The notes beneath the pieces were generated by a model. The model saw nothing but the letters and a program-made list of their open reading frames with translations. It was not told the origin of the DNA and made no database searches. Position numbers and translations under genes: made by a program. A DNA stretch of 20,023 nucleotides from Ruminococcaceae bacterium UBA945 (lineage in GTDB: Bacteria; Bacillota; Clostridia; Oscillospirales; Acutalibacteraceae), in assembly GCA_002293315.1 (NCBI GenBank), contig DBCZ01000021.1, positions 1,493 through 21,515 of the forward strand, read 5' to 3'. Numbering within the stretch: the first letter of the stretch is position 1; every line of letters begins with the position of its first letter. This document shows, piece by piece, positions 13,379-20,023 of this stretch.

Positions 13379-15334
13379 ATGGCACTTATCAGTGTTGAAA
13401 ACGTAAAGAAAACCTTTGGTGATGAAATTATCATCATTGAGAATATAACCTTTGAGGTTCAGAAGAATGACAGAATCGGGCTTGTCGGCATCAACGGGAG
13501 CGGCAAGACCACGCTTTTTCGTGTCTTAACGGATGAATATGAGCCGGATGACGGCTTTGTGCATATTGTGCGGGGAACACAGCTGGGCTATATGGAGCAG
13601 CACGTTGTAAAGGATTTGCAGCACACCGCCTATGAAGAGGTGCTGACGGTCTTTCGCCCGCTGATGGAGATGGAGAAGGAGCTGGAGCATCTCGGCGATT
13701 TACTGTCTGTTTCGCTTCCCGAAAGCATGCAGAATGAGCTGATTGAGAAGCAGGTGGCTCTGAACGAGCGGTACGTCGACGAGGGCGGGCTGACATACAG
13801 AAACCGTGTTAGAAGCGCGCTCATGGGCTTGGGCTTCACAAAGGAGCAGATAGAAAGCAAGGTCGGAATTCTTTCAGGCGGGCAGAAGGCGAAGCTGCAG
13901 CTCGCGAAGATGCTGCTGTCAGGTGCGAATTTGCTGCTGCTTGATGAGCCGACAAACCACCTCGACATCTCCGCAGTGGAGTGGCTGGAGGAATTCCTGC
14001 TGAATTATCCCGGGGCGTATATCGTCGTCTCGCATGACAGATATTTCCTTGATAAGGTGACAAACCGGACATTTGAAATTGAGAACCATCATCTCACGGC
14101 ATATAAGGGAAATTATACGAAATTCCTGCAATTAAAGGCGGCGCACAGGCTTGAATTGGAGCGGGATTATCAAAGCAAGACGCGTGAAATAAAGCGGATT
14201 GAGGGGATAATCGAGCAGCAGAGGCGATGGAATCAGGCGCGCAACTATGTTACAATTGCAAGCAAGCAGAAGCAGATTGACAGAATAATCGCAGATTTGG
14301 AAAAGCCGGAGCGAGACCCGGAAAAGATAAAGTTCCGCTTCAAGGCCAGCAGGCGCTCGGGTGATGAGGTGCTGCACGTGGAGGAGCTTGCGAAATCCTT
14401 TGGCGGCACCGAGATTTTCCGCGGTGCCAACCTCGACATAAAGCGCGGCGAAAAGGTGTTTCTTATCGGGCCGAACGGCTGCGGAAAAACCACACTTTTT
14501 AAGATTCTGCTGGAGCAGCTCGTTCCCGACGGCGGCTTTTTCCGCTACGGCGTGGGTGTTGACGCGGGCTATTATGAGCAGGCGCAAAGCGATTTGGATG
14601 ACCGCAAGGACGTGATCGACGAAGTGTGGGATATGTATCCGCGCCTCAGCATGACGGAAATTCGCAGCGCGTTGGCGGTTTTTCTCTTCAAAGGCGAAGA
14701 TGTGTTCAAGATGATCGGCGATTTAAGCGGCGGCGAACGTGCAAGGATTCTGCTTTTGAAGCTCATGCTGGGCAACACGAATTTCCTGTTGCTTGACGAA
14801 CCCACAAACCACCTCGACATCGACTCGCGCGAGGCGCTTGAAAATACGCTGGGTGAGTATGACGGCACTCTCTTTGTGATTTCGCATGACCGCTATCTCA
14901 TCAATAAGCTTGCCGATAAAATCTACTATCTCCACGAGAGTGGCACGAAAATGTATGAGGGCAATTACGACGCCTATCTTGAGGCAAGTGAAAAGGAAAG
15001 GCAAATTGCCGCGGGGCAAATTGTAGCGGCGCACGAAGATAAGGGAAATCCTTTCAGGAAAAAGAAAGAGCGCGACGCTGAGCTTCGGCGTTTGCGCGCT
15101 GCGCTGAGCAAAACAGAGGCGGAGAACGAGGCGGCCGAGGAGCACATAATGCGGCTTGAGATTGAGCTGAATGACCCCGAAAACGCCTCGGATTACTCTG
15201 CGATAATGAGCATTACGAACGAGCTGGAGGGCTTTCGTAAGAAATCCGACGAGCTCATGGAGGAATGGGCGCGGCTCTCGGCAAAGCTTGAGGAGTTGAA
15301 TTTTATGGCAGCGGAGGGCAAGGATGAAGTATAA
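13379..15334 (+). CDS. ABC-F type ATPase (ribosome-associated, YdiF-like)
   Basis: A 651-residue soluble protein with two ABC domains and no membrane part. Domain 1 has Walker A GINGSGKT (37-44), LSGGQKAK (about 164) and LLLLDEPTNHLD. Domain 2 has GPNGCGKT (about 364), LSGGERAR (about 448) and LLLLDEPTNHLD. Between them a charged helical linker (RDYQSKTREIKRIEGIIEQQRRW) is the region that enters the ribosomal E/P site in this family. A C-terminal coiled coil covers about 565-645, as in YdiF/Uup-type members. ABC-F proteins relieve stalled ribosomes or, in some, give antibiotic resistance; nothing here shows resistance. The start at 13379 follows AAAGGA by eight bases. It overlaps mtaB by 11 bases. 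Confidence 0.93.
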   Translation: MALISVENVKKTFGDEIIIIENITFEVQKNDRIGLVGINGSGKTTLFRVLTDEYEPDDGFVHIVRGTQLGYMEQHVVKDLQHTAYEEVLTVFRPLMEMEKELEHLGDLLSVSLPESMQNELIEKQVALNERYVDEGGLTYRNRVRSALMGLGFTKEQIESKVGILSGGQKAKLQLAKMLLSGANLLLLDEPTNHLDISAVEWLEEFLLNYPGAYIVVSHDRYFLDKVTNRTFEIENHHLTAYKGNYTKFLQLKAAHRLELERDYQSKTREIKRIEGIIEQQRRWNQARNYVTIASKQKQIDRIIADLEKPERDPEKIKFRFKASRRSGDEVLHVEELAKSFGGTEIFRGANLDIKRGEKVFLIGPNGCGKTTLFKILLEQLVPDGGFFRYGVGVDAGYYEQAQSDLDDRKDVIDEVWDMYPRLSMTEIRSALAVFLFKGEDVFKMIGDLSGGERARILLLKLMLGNTNFLLLDEPTNHLDIDSREALENTLGEYDGTLFVISHDRYLINKLADKIYYLHESGTKMYEGNYDAYLEASEKERQIAAGQIVAAHEDKGNPFRKKKERDAELRRLRAALSKTEAENEAAEEHIMRLEIELNDPENASDYSAIMSITNELEGFRKKSDELMEEWARLSAKLEELNFMAAEGKDEV

Positions 15335-16616
15335 GATTGCCACTCTGGGCTGCAAGGTGAATCAATATGAAGGCAAAGTGATGGCGGATTCTCTTGAGGC
15401 TGCGGGGTTTCTTCCGGCCAAGGACAATGAGCAGGCCGACATCATCATCGTCAACTCCTGCACCGTGACGGCAGAAAGCGACAGAAAGGTGCGTCAGCTT
15501 TTGAGACGCATGAAAAAGGATAACACGGGCGCAATCAGCGTGCTGACGGGCTGTATGCCGCAGGCTTTCCCAGATGATGCCGATATTATCGACGCGGATA
15601 TAATCCTCGGCACGAAGAACCGCGCGGAGATTGCAGGAAATATACGGAGCTTTCTTTCCTCACATCAGAGGATAATCAGCATTAAGCCGCACGAGAAATC
15701 AGACACTTTTGAGAAGATGGAAATCTCGGCTTTCAGTGAGCGAACCCGCGCCTTTTTGAAGATTCAGGACGGCTGCAACCGCTTTTGCTCATATTGTATT
15801 ATCCCCTACGCGAGGGGGCGCTCTCGCTCAAAGCCGCTGAATGAGGTGGCAAACGAAGCTGAAAAGCTTGCGAATGCAGGTTATAAGGAGATTGTGCTGA
15901 CCGGGATAAATCTGCCCGCCTATGGGCGGGATATAGGGGCCGTTCTCGCTGATTCGATTGAGGCGCTGGATAAAACCGATGGCATTGAGCGCATAAGGCT
16001 CGGCTCGCTTGAGCCTGAGAAGCTCGGTAATGATGAAATACAGCGGCTCGCAGGAATAAAAAAGCTCTGCCCGCAGTTTCATCTTTCGCTTCAAAGCGGC
16101 TGTGACGCCACCCTGCGACGCATGAACAGGCATTATACCTCCGCTGAATATCGCGAAATCGTGGGAGATTTAAGGAAGTATTTCCCCAACTGCGCCATCA
16201 CAACAGACGTGATGGTCGGGTTCGCCGGGGAAACGGATGAGGAATTCGCAGAATCGTATGCTTTCGTGAGGGAAATCGGCTTTGCCAAGGCTCATGTTTT
16301 CATGTATTCCCGCAGGGCAGGCACATCGGCATATGATATGCCGGGGCAGCTCTCAAACAGAATGAAAGCCGAAAGAAGCAAAAAGATGCTTTCACTTTCG
16401 GCGGATATGCAGCGTGATTTTTTCAAAAAACAAATTGGGTTGACTGAAAACGTGTTGTTTGAGCAGAGAATCAGCGAAGGCATTTACGAGGGCTATACGC
16501 CGAACTACACGCCCGTGCGCGTTAAGGCTTATGAAGATATAAGAGGAAAAATCCTTCAGTCAAAGATTACCCTTGCGGGAGAAGATTTCTGTCAGGCGGA
16601 ATTATCACTTAGTTAG
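15324..16616 (+). CDS. mtaB: tRNA N6-threonylcarbamoyladenosine(37)-C2 methylthiotransferase MtaB
   Basis: A 430-residue radical-SAM enzyme that converts t6A37 to ms2t6A37 in ANN-decoding tRNAs. The N-terminal UPF0004 domain carries Cys10 (TLGCKVNQYE, the MtaB hallmark), Cys46 and Cys77 for one iron-sulfur cluster. The radical-SAM cluster is CNRFCSYC (Cys151, Cys155, Cys158). The C-terminal TRAM-like part ends near RVKAYEDIRGKILQSKIT. The start overlaps the end of the ABC-F gene, so both translation-related proteins are coupled. The gene appears intact and of normal length, and no promoter of its own was seen. Confidence 0.95.
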   Translation: MKYKIATLGCKVNQYEGKVMADSLEAAGFLPAKDNEQADIIIVNSCTVTAESDRKVRQLLRRMKKDNTGAISVLTGCMPQAFPDDADIIDADIILGTKNRAEIAGNIRSFLSSHQRIISIKPHEKSDTFEKMEISAFSERTRAFLKIQDGCNRFCSYCIIPYARGRSRSKPLNEVANEAEKLANAGYKEIVLTGINLPAYGRDIGAVLADSIEALDKTDGIERIRLGSLEPEKLGNDEIQRLAGIKKLCPQFHLSLQSGCDATLRRMNRHYTSAEYREIVGDLRKYFPNCAITTDVMVGFAGETDEEFAESYAFVREIGFAKAHVFMYSRRAGTSAYDMPGQLSNRMKAERSKKMLSLSADMQRDFFKKQIGLTENVLFEQRISEGIYEGYTPNYTPVRVKAYEDIRGKILQSKITLAGEDFCQAELSLS

Positions 16617-16643
16617 GCTTCAGTTTTTATGGAGGAATATGCT

Positions 16644-16676
16644 ATGAGAAGCACCCATCACCTATGCGGCATGTGA
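16644..16676 (+). CDS. Possible 10-codon micro-ORF inside a hairpin
   Basis: ATG at 16644 has GGAGG (16631-16635) eight bases upstream and reads MRSTHHLCGM, then TGA. The codons lie almost entirely within the hairpin at 16647-16687. It follows mtaB by 27 bases with no gene downstream on the same strand. It may be a leader-like peptide, a remnant, or chance. The similar hairpin near 5543 does not preserve the reading frame, which argues against a conserved peptide. Confidence 0.2.
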   Translation: MRSTHHLCGM

Positions 16677-16687
16677 TGAGTGCTTCT
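16647..16687 (+). terminator. Strong hairpin after mtaB, possible terminator
   Basis: The 15-base arm starting AGAAGCAC (16647-16661) pairs with the arm ending GTGCTTCT (16673-16687), with one mismatch, around an 11-base loop. Only three T's follow, so termination may be weak. The hairpin resembles the first hairpin of the array after lgt. Confidence 0.6.
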
Positions 16688-16713
16688 TTGCGGGCATGGA
16701 AAGCGCCCCTACG

Positions 16714-16935
16714 GAGCAACAATATTTTTTGACGCACTTACCCTCTTTTATAAAGAGGGTGGCACGAGCGTTAGCGAGTGACGGGTGTTTTCCACTATGC
16801 GCGTTGCGCGTCGCTACGCTTATTATATACTGCCCTTAACGGAGCGCCGAGGTCGTCGCTCCCTACACCATAATTGTCCTTTATGCCCTTCATTATCAAT
16901 TATCAATTATCAATTATCAATTATCAATTGCCCTT
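16714..16935 (-). repeat. Intergenic repeat copy B, inverted relative to copy A
   Basis: About 222 bp. Read on the minus strand it has AAGGGC, five AATTGAT heptamers (16929-16895), a 44-bp stretch absent from copy A that holds a GGAGCG/CGCTCC hairpin (16841-16862), then the 112-bp core with two differences from copy A. The ACCCTCTTT hairpin is at 16740-16760. The AAGGGC end lies within the 3' end of the acyl-CoA synthetase gene. Together with the preceding hairpin it accounts for the gene-free stretch 16617-16923. Confidence 0.9.
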
Positions 16936-18594
16936 GTCGGTTGCCCTAATCTCGGCCCTCTTTATCTTGCCGCTTATTGTCTTGGGCAAATCCTTGACAT
17001 ATTCGATTATGCGGGGATATTTATACGGCGCGGTGGTCTTTTTGACGTGAGCCTGAAGCTCCTCCGTGAGCGCGTCACTCGGCTCATATCCTGCGGCGAG
17101 GATGACCGTGGCTTTAACCACCTGTCCTCTAATCGGGTCAGGCGCGCCTGTGACGGCGCATTCCACGACCGCCGGATGCTCAAGCATTGCGGATTCCACC
17201 TCAAACGGTCCGATTCTGTAGCCGGAGCACTTGATTACATCGTCGTTTCTGCCCACGAACCAATAATATCCGTCGCTGTCACGCCATGAGACATCGCCTG
17301 TGTCATAGCATTTGCCGAGGAGATTCGTTTTCGTGAGCTCGTCGTCGAGATAATATCCGACGAACAGCCCAACAGGGGGGTGATTTTTTACGTCCATGAT
17401 GGCTATCGTGCCCTCTTCGCCGTCCTCGCAGGTGTTGCCGTCAGCGTCTATGAGCTGAATATCATACCCGGGGCTTGGCTTGCCCATAGAGCCAGGTACC
17501 GGCTCAATCCACGGGTATGTTGCCAGGAGCACCGGGCTTTCAGACTGCCCGAAGCCCTCGCGCAGCTTCAGTCCTGTCAGCTCGTACCACTTTTTATATA
17601 CCTCCGGATTCAGCGGCTCTCCTGCGATTCCGCAGTTATGAATGCAGGATAAATCATATTTTGTCACGTCCTCCTGAAGCATAAAGCGGAACATCGTCGG
17701 CGGTGCGCAAAAAGTAGTGACCTTATACTTTGAGATTTTCTCAAGCAAGTTCTTGGCGACGAACTTGTCCATGTCATAAGCAAAGATTACCGCCCCGCAA
17801 ATCCACTGGCCGTAAATCTTTCCCCAGCCGAATTTTGCCCAGCCGGAATCTGAAACGCTCATATGGAGCTTATTCTCCTCCACCTGCTGCCAGTATTTCG
17901 CCGTGAGGATATGCCCCAGCGGATACGAAAAATTGTGTGCGACCATTTTAGGCATTCCCGTAGTGCCTGACGTGAAATAAACGAGCATGATGTCGTCAAG
18001 GGCAGTGGCTTCATTGCCTGTCGGGCGCGGGAAATCTTCAGAGAAGCCCGCAATTTCATCAGCGAGGCACTTCCAGCCCTCGCGCTTTTCGATTGTGATG
18101 CGATTTTTGAGAGACGGAACAGTATCCCACGCGGCCTCCATCTGTGAGATTACAAACTCATCATTGACGCAGACAACCGTGTGAATTTTAGCAGCATTCC
18201 CTCGATATTCGATGTCCTTCTTCGTCATTTGCAGCGTGCCGGGAATGAGTATTGCGCCTATTTTATGAAGCGCGACGGCGCAAATCCAGTACTCCCATCT
18301 GCGCCTGAGGACCAGCATAACGACATCGCCCTTTTTCACGCCGATGCTCAAAAAATAGTTGGCGGTTTTGTTAGAAAGGCGCATGATGTCCGCAAAAGTG
18401 AAAACTCCCTCTTCATTTTGCTCATTCACCCAGACGAGCGCTTTTTTATCGGGCTCAACCCGCGCCCATTCGTCAACGACATCGAAGCCGAAGTTAAAAT
18501 TCTCCGGCACGTTCACTTTATAGTTTTCGTGGAAATCCTCGTAAGAATCGAATTCGATTCGAGGAAGGTATTTTTTAAGCAGATAATCAGCCAT
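16924..18594 (-). CDS. Acyl-CoA synthetase (AMP-forming), medium-chain type
   Basis: A 556-residue ANL-superfamily adenylating enzyme: carboxylate + ATP + CoA to acyl-CoA. Visible are the P-loop YFTSGTTGMPKM (206-217), GFGQSES, YDTGDVSWRDSDGYYWFVGRNDDVIK with the following GYRIGPFEVE hinge segment, and PKTISGKIKR with catalytic Lys543. It resembles medium-chain (ACSM-like) synthetases; the substrate is not deducible. ATG 18594 lies 17 bases after the stop of the XRE-cupin gene, so the two share a transcript. The last codons AAG GGC AAT TGA coincide with the end of repeat copy B, so the repeat supplies the C-terminal Lys-Gly-Asn and the stop; only a short tail is affected. Confidence 0.93.
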   Translation of the reverse strand: MADYLLKKYLPRIEFDSYEDFHENYKVNVPENFNFGFDVVDEWARVEPDKKALVWVNEQNEEGVFTFADIMRLSNKTANYFLSIGVKKGDVVMLVLRRRWEYWICAVALHKIGAILIPGTLQMTKKDIEYRGNAAKIHTVVCVNDEFVISQMEAAWDTVPSLKNRITIEKREGWKCLADEIAGFSEDFPRPTGNEATALDDIMLVYFTSGTTGMPKMVAHNFSYPLGHILTAKYWQQVEENKLHMSVSDSGWAKFGWGKIYGQWICGAVIFAYDMDKFVAKNLLEKISKYKVTTFCAPPTMFRFMLQEDVTKYDLSCIHNCGIAGEPLNPEVYKKWYELTGLKLREGFGQSESPVLLATYPWIEPVPGSMGKPSPGYDIQLIDADGNTCEDGEEGTIAIMDVKNHPPVGLFVGYYLDDELTKTNLLGKCYDTGDVSWRDSDGYYWFVGRNDDVIKCSGYRIGPFEVESAMLEHPAVVECAVTGAPDPIRGQVVKATVILAAGYEPSDALTEELQAHVKKTTAPYKYPRIIEYVKDLPKTISGKIKRAEIRATDKGN

Positions 18595-18611
18595 ATTTAC
18601 TCCAAAATTTT

Positions 18612-19181
18612 TTATTCGGCTATCACCGTAAGAAAGCGTGCCTTTTCTTCTCCCCCGCAGCGCTGACCATGCGGTTTTTGCGGGTTGAAGTATATGGAAT
18701 CACCCGCTGTCAAGGTGAATTCCTTGTCGCCAATTGAGATTATGACAACGCCCTCCAGCACCATGTTGAACTCCTGCCCGGTGTGCGTAATCAGCTGCGC
18801 AGGCGTGCCGGACGGTTCGAGCGTGACGAGCAGCGGTTGCATGATTTTCCCGAAGTATTTGAATGCGAGATCTTCATAATGATACTCGGGATTGCGGTTG
18901 ATTACCTTGCCGTGACCGCGCCTGACGATGTGGTAGCTGTCAAGCTTGGCGGGAACACCCGAGACAATTTCATTGAAATCCACGCCGAATTTGTTCGCGA
19001 TTTCAAATATAACGCTTATCGGTATATCCTTGCCGTCTTCCTCGTAACTCTTGTAAACCAGCGGGCTCATATTGAGCTCGGCTGCAAGCTGCTCAACAGT
19101 ATAGTCGCTGACCTCGCGAAGTTCACGAAGCCTCGCGGCGATTTCATTGACTACACTCGGCACTGCGTTTTTCTCGCACAT
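18612..19181 (-). CDS. XRE family regulator with C-terminal cupin domain
   Basis: A 189-residue protein. Residues about 14-70 form an XRE helix-turn-helix (LRELREVSDYTVEQLAAELNMSPLVYKSYEEDG). The C-terminal cupin_2 domain, about 105-187, holds HTGQEFNMVLEGVVIISIGDKEF and AGDSIYFNPQKPHG, with His and Glu in the usual metal-site places. Such proteins sense small molecules and control nearby metabolic genes. It precedes the acyl-CoA synthetase by 17 bases and shares its promoter, so control of that enzyme, perhaps by its acid substrate or product, is a reasonable inference. The start at 19181 follows AGGAGG by seven bases. A dyad in its promoter spacer suggests autoregulation. Confidence 0.92.
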   Translation of the reverse strand: MCEKNAVPSVVNEIAARLRELREVSDYTVEQLAAELNMSPLVYKSYEEDGKDIPISVIFEIANKFGVDFNEIVSGVPAKLDSYHIVRRGHGKVINRNPEYHYEDLAFKYFGKIMQPLLVTLEPSGTPAQLITHTGQEFNMVLEGVVIISIGDKEFTLTAGDSIYFNPQKPHGQRCGGEEKARFLTVIAE

Positions 19182-19218
19182 AGGGAAACCTCCTGATGAA
19201 TTTTCGATATTGAAATTC

Positions 19219-19247
19219 AGTATAACACTTTAGTGTGTGAAAGTCAA
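19219..19247 (-). promoter_or_regulatory. Promoter of the XRE-cupin/acyl-CoA synthetase operon with internal dyad
   Basis: Minus strand TTGACT (19247-19242), 17 bases, TATACT (19224-19219). The spacer contains ACACT-TT-AGTGT (19225-19236), a 5-bp inverted repeat touching the -10 box, a likely repressor site. Confidence 0.75.
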
Positions 19248-19269
19248 TAAGTCAATTGTAAGTCAATTG
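19241..19269 (+). repeat. Three direct AAGTCAAT repeats in the divergent control region
   Basis: AAGTCAAT begins at 19241, 19249 and 19260; the last two extend to AAGTCAATTG. They lie between the two divergent promoters. The first includes the -35 box of the XRE-cupin operon. Confidence 0.55.
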
Positions 19270-19277
19270 ATTTGAGC

Positions 19278-19306
19278 TTGCTTATTTCAATAATCCGTGC
19301 TATAAT
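19278..19306 (+). promoter_or_regulatory. Promoter of the HAD phosphatase gene
   Basis: TTGCTT (19278-19283), 17 bases, TATAAT (19301-19306), about 28 bases before the start codon. Confidence 0.7.
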
Positions 19307-19334
19307 TCACTAATTTTACTTATTTGAGGTGGCT

Positions 19335-20023
19335 ATGACAAAGTATAAATACCTGTTGATGGATTCCGACCTCACGCTGCTTGATTTCGATGCAGAGGCC
19401 GCTGTGGCGATTGAAAAGGCATATCGGCACATGGGCTTAGACGCGCAAAAGCCCTTCTCGACAGAGATGACAAGGCTTTATGAGCGCTGCAATAACCGCT
19501 GGTGGGCGAAGCTGGAGAATGACCCGCCGGAATGCACGAAGGACGAGCTGTTTATCGGGCGCTTCGTGGATTTTTTGAGCGAAGCGGGGATAATCGGCGA
19601 CCCCGTGCTATTCAACAAGATATATTTCGATTATCTCGAGCAGGGCGGGCAGGCGCTGCCCGGCGCACTTGACGCGGTGAAGAATCTCGCGAAAAGCCAT
19701 GAAATCTATATTGTCACGAACGGCTATAAGCAATCCGCGGCGCCAAGACTCATTCACGCGGGCTTCGGCGAATATATCAAGAAAGTGTTCGTGTCGGAGG
19801 ACATCGGCTTCGCGAAGCCGCACAAGGGATACTTTGATTATGTCATGGGGCATATACAGGGCTTCGACAAGGCCTCTGCGATTGTCATCGGCGATTCACT
19901 TGTAAGCGATATGGCGGGCGCAAGTGCCGCGGGGCTTGATTCACTGTGGTTCAACCGGCTGGGCAAGGAAAACCCGAAGGCTGTTCCGTTCACATACGAA
20001 GCGCGCACATATGAGGAAATGCT
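19335..20023 (+). CDS. HAD family hydrolase, YjjG-type nucleotidase (3' end missing)
   Basis: At least 229 residues without a stop, running off the window. The HAD nucleophile motif is MDSDLTLLDF with Asp10 and Asp12. Motif II is IVTNG, motif III Lys in FAKPHKGYFDY, and motif IV IGDSLVSDMAGA. A helical cap insertion with RWWAKLE lies between motifs I and II. The pattern fits the YjjG group, which dephosphorylates pyrimidine nucleoside 5'-monophosphates including damaged ones; other HAD phosphatases are possible. ATG 19335 follows GAGGTGG. It is divergent from the XRE-cupin operon. Confidence 0.9.
   Translation, partial: MTKYKYLLMDSDLTLLDFDAEAAVAIEKAYRHMGLDAQKPFSTEMTRLYERCNNRWWAKLENDPPECTKDELFIGRFVDFLSEAGIIGDPVLFNKIYFDYLEQGGQALPGALDAVKNLAKSHEIYIVTNGYKQSAAPRLIHAGFGEYIKKVFVSEDIGFAKPHKGYFDYVMGHIQGFDKASAIVIGDSLVSDMAGASAAGLDSLWFNRLGKENPKAVPFTYEARTYEEM

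Noticed and set aside
14723..15355. Leftward 210-codon frame
   Set aside because: It lies wholly opposite the clear ABC-F gene, has no recognisable domain and no start signal; its residues mirror the ABC-F codon pattern.
13292..16713. Composite transposon carrying the ABC-F gene as a resistance cargo
   Set aside because: There is no transposase, the enclosed genes are housekeeping types of similar composition to their surroundings, and no target duplications could be identified. Only the repeat pair itself is reported.
18181..18666. Rightward 161-codon frame
   Set aside because: It is antisense to the acyl-CoA synthetase start and the end of the XRE-cupin gene, with no domain or start site.

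Overview
The window looks like chromosomal DNA of a Gram-positive bacterium of the Clostridia, perhaps an Oscillospiraceae-type gut or anaerobe lineage. Support: strong GGAGG ribosome binding sites, near-consensus sigma-A promoters with 16-18 bp spacers, TTG starts, lipoprotein signals, nrdR, a Zur-ZnuABC operon whose ZnuA has a His-rich loop, an XRE-cupin regulator beside an acyl-CoA synthetase, and a DUF6323/DUF6179-like pair. Base composition is moderate and even. No rRNA, tRNA, CRISPR array, phage or transposase gene was seen. The genus is an inference.

Layout. 1-2221: the start of a leftward gene, then a divergent TetR regulator co-transcribed with two proteins of unknown function. 2281-4127: an AraC/GyrI-like regulator (minus) divergent from a ZIP-family metal transporter. 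4221-5529: a small DUF4190-like membrane protein and an Lgt-like enzyme, followed by three hairpins that abut exactly. 5657-7078: a leftward NfeD-SPFH membrane pair. 7246-8756: MscL with a C-terminal zinc ribbon, then an alkylguanine-DNA methyltransferase and a divergent hypoxanthine-DNA glycosylase. 8886-12517: a five-gene zinc operon (Fur/Zur regulator, ZnuA, ZnuC, ZnuB, small lipoprotein) with one promoter, one 23-bp operator and a strong terminator. 12546-13007: nrdR (minus). 13379-16616: an ABC-F ATPase overlapping an MtaB-type tRNA methylthiotransferase. 16924-19181: a leftward XRE-cupin regulator and acyl-CoA synthetase. 19335-end: a HAD phosphatase cut by the window edge.

Most of the content is ordinary housekeeping and metal homeostasis. 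The most unusual features are: (1) an inverted pair of about 180-220 bp repeats (13114-13291 and 16714-16935) bracketing the ABC-F/mtaB pair, one of which runs into the acyl-CoA synthetase gene and supplies its last codons and stop; (2) a CC-motif lipoprotein ending the zinc operon, resembling the C-terminal domain of YcgQ/TIGR03943 proteins; (3) the uncharacterised TetR-controlled pair at 772-2221; (4) a three-hairpin array after lgt, one hairpin of which resembles another after mtaB; (5) substitutions at expected metal or catalytic positions in the ZIP, Lgt and ZnuA proteins. No clearly new defence or mobile system was found.
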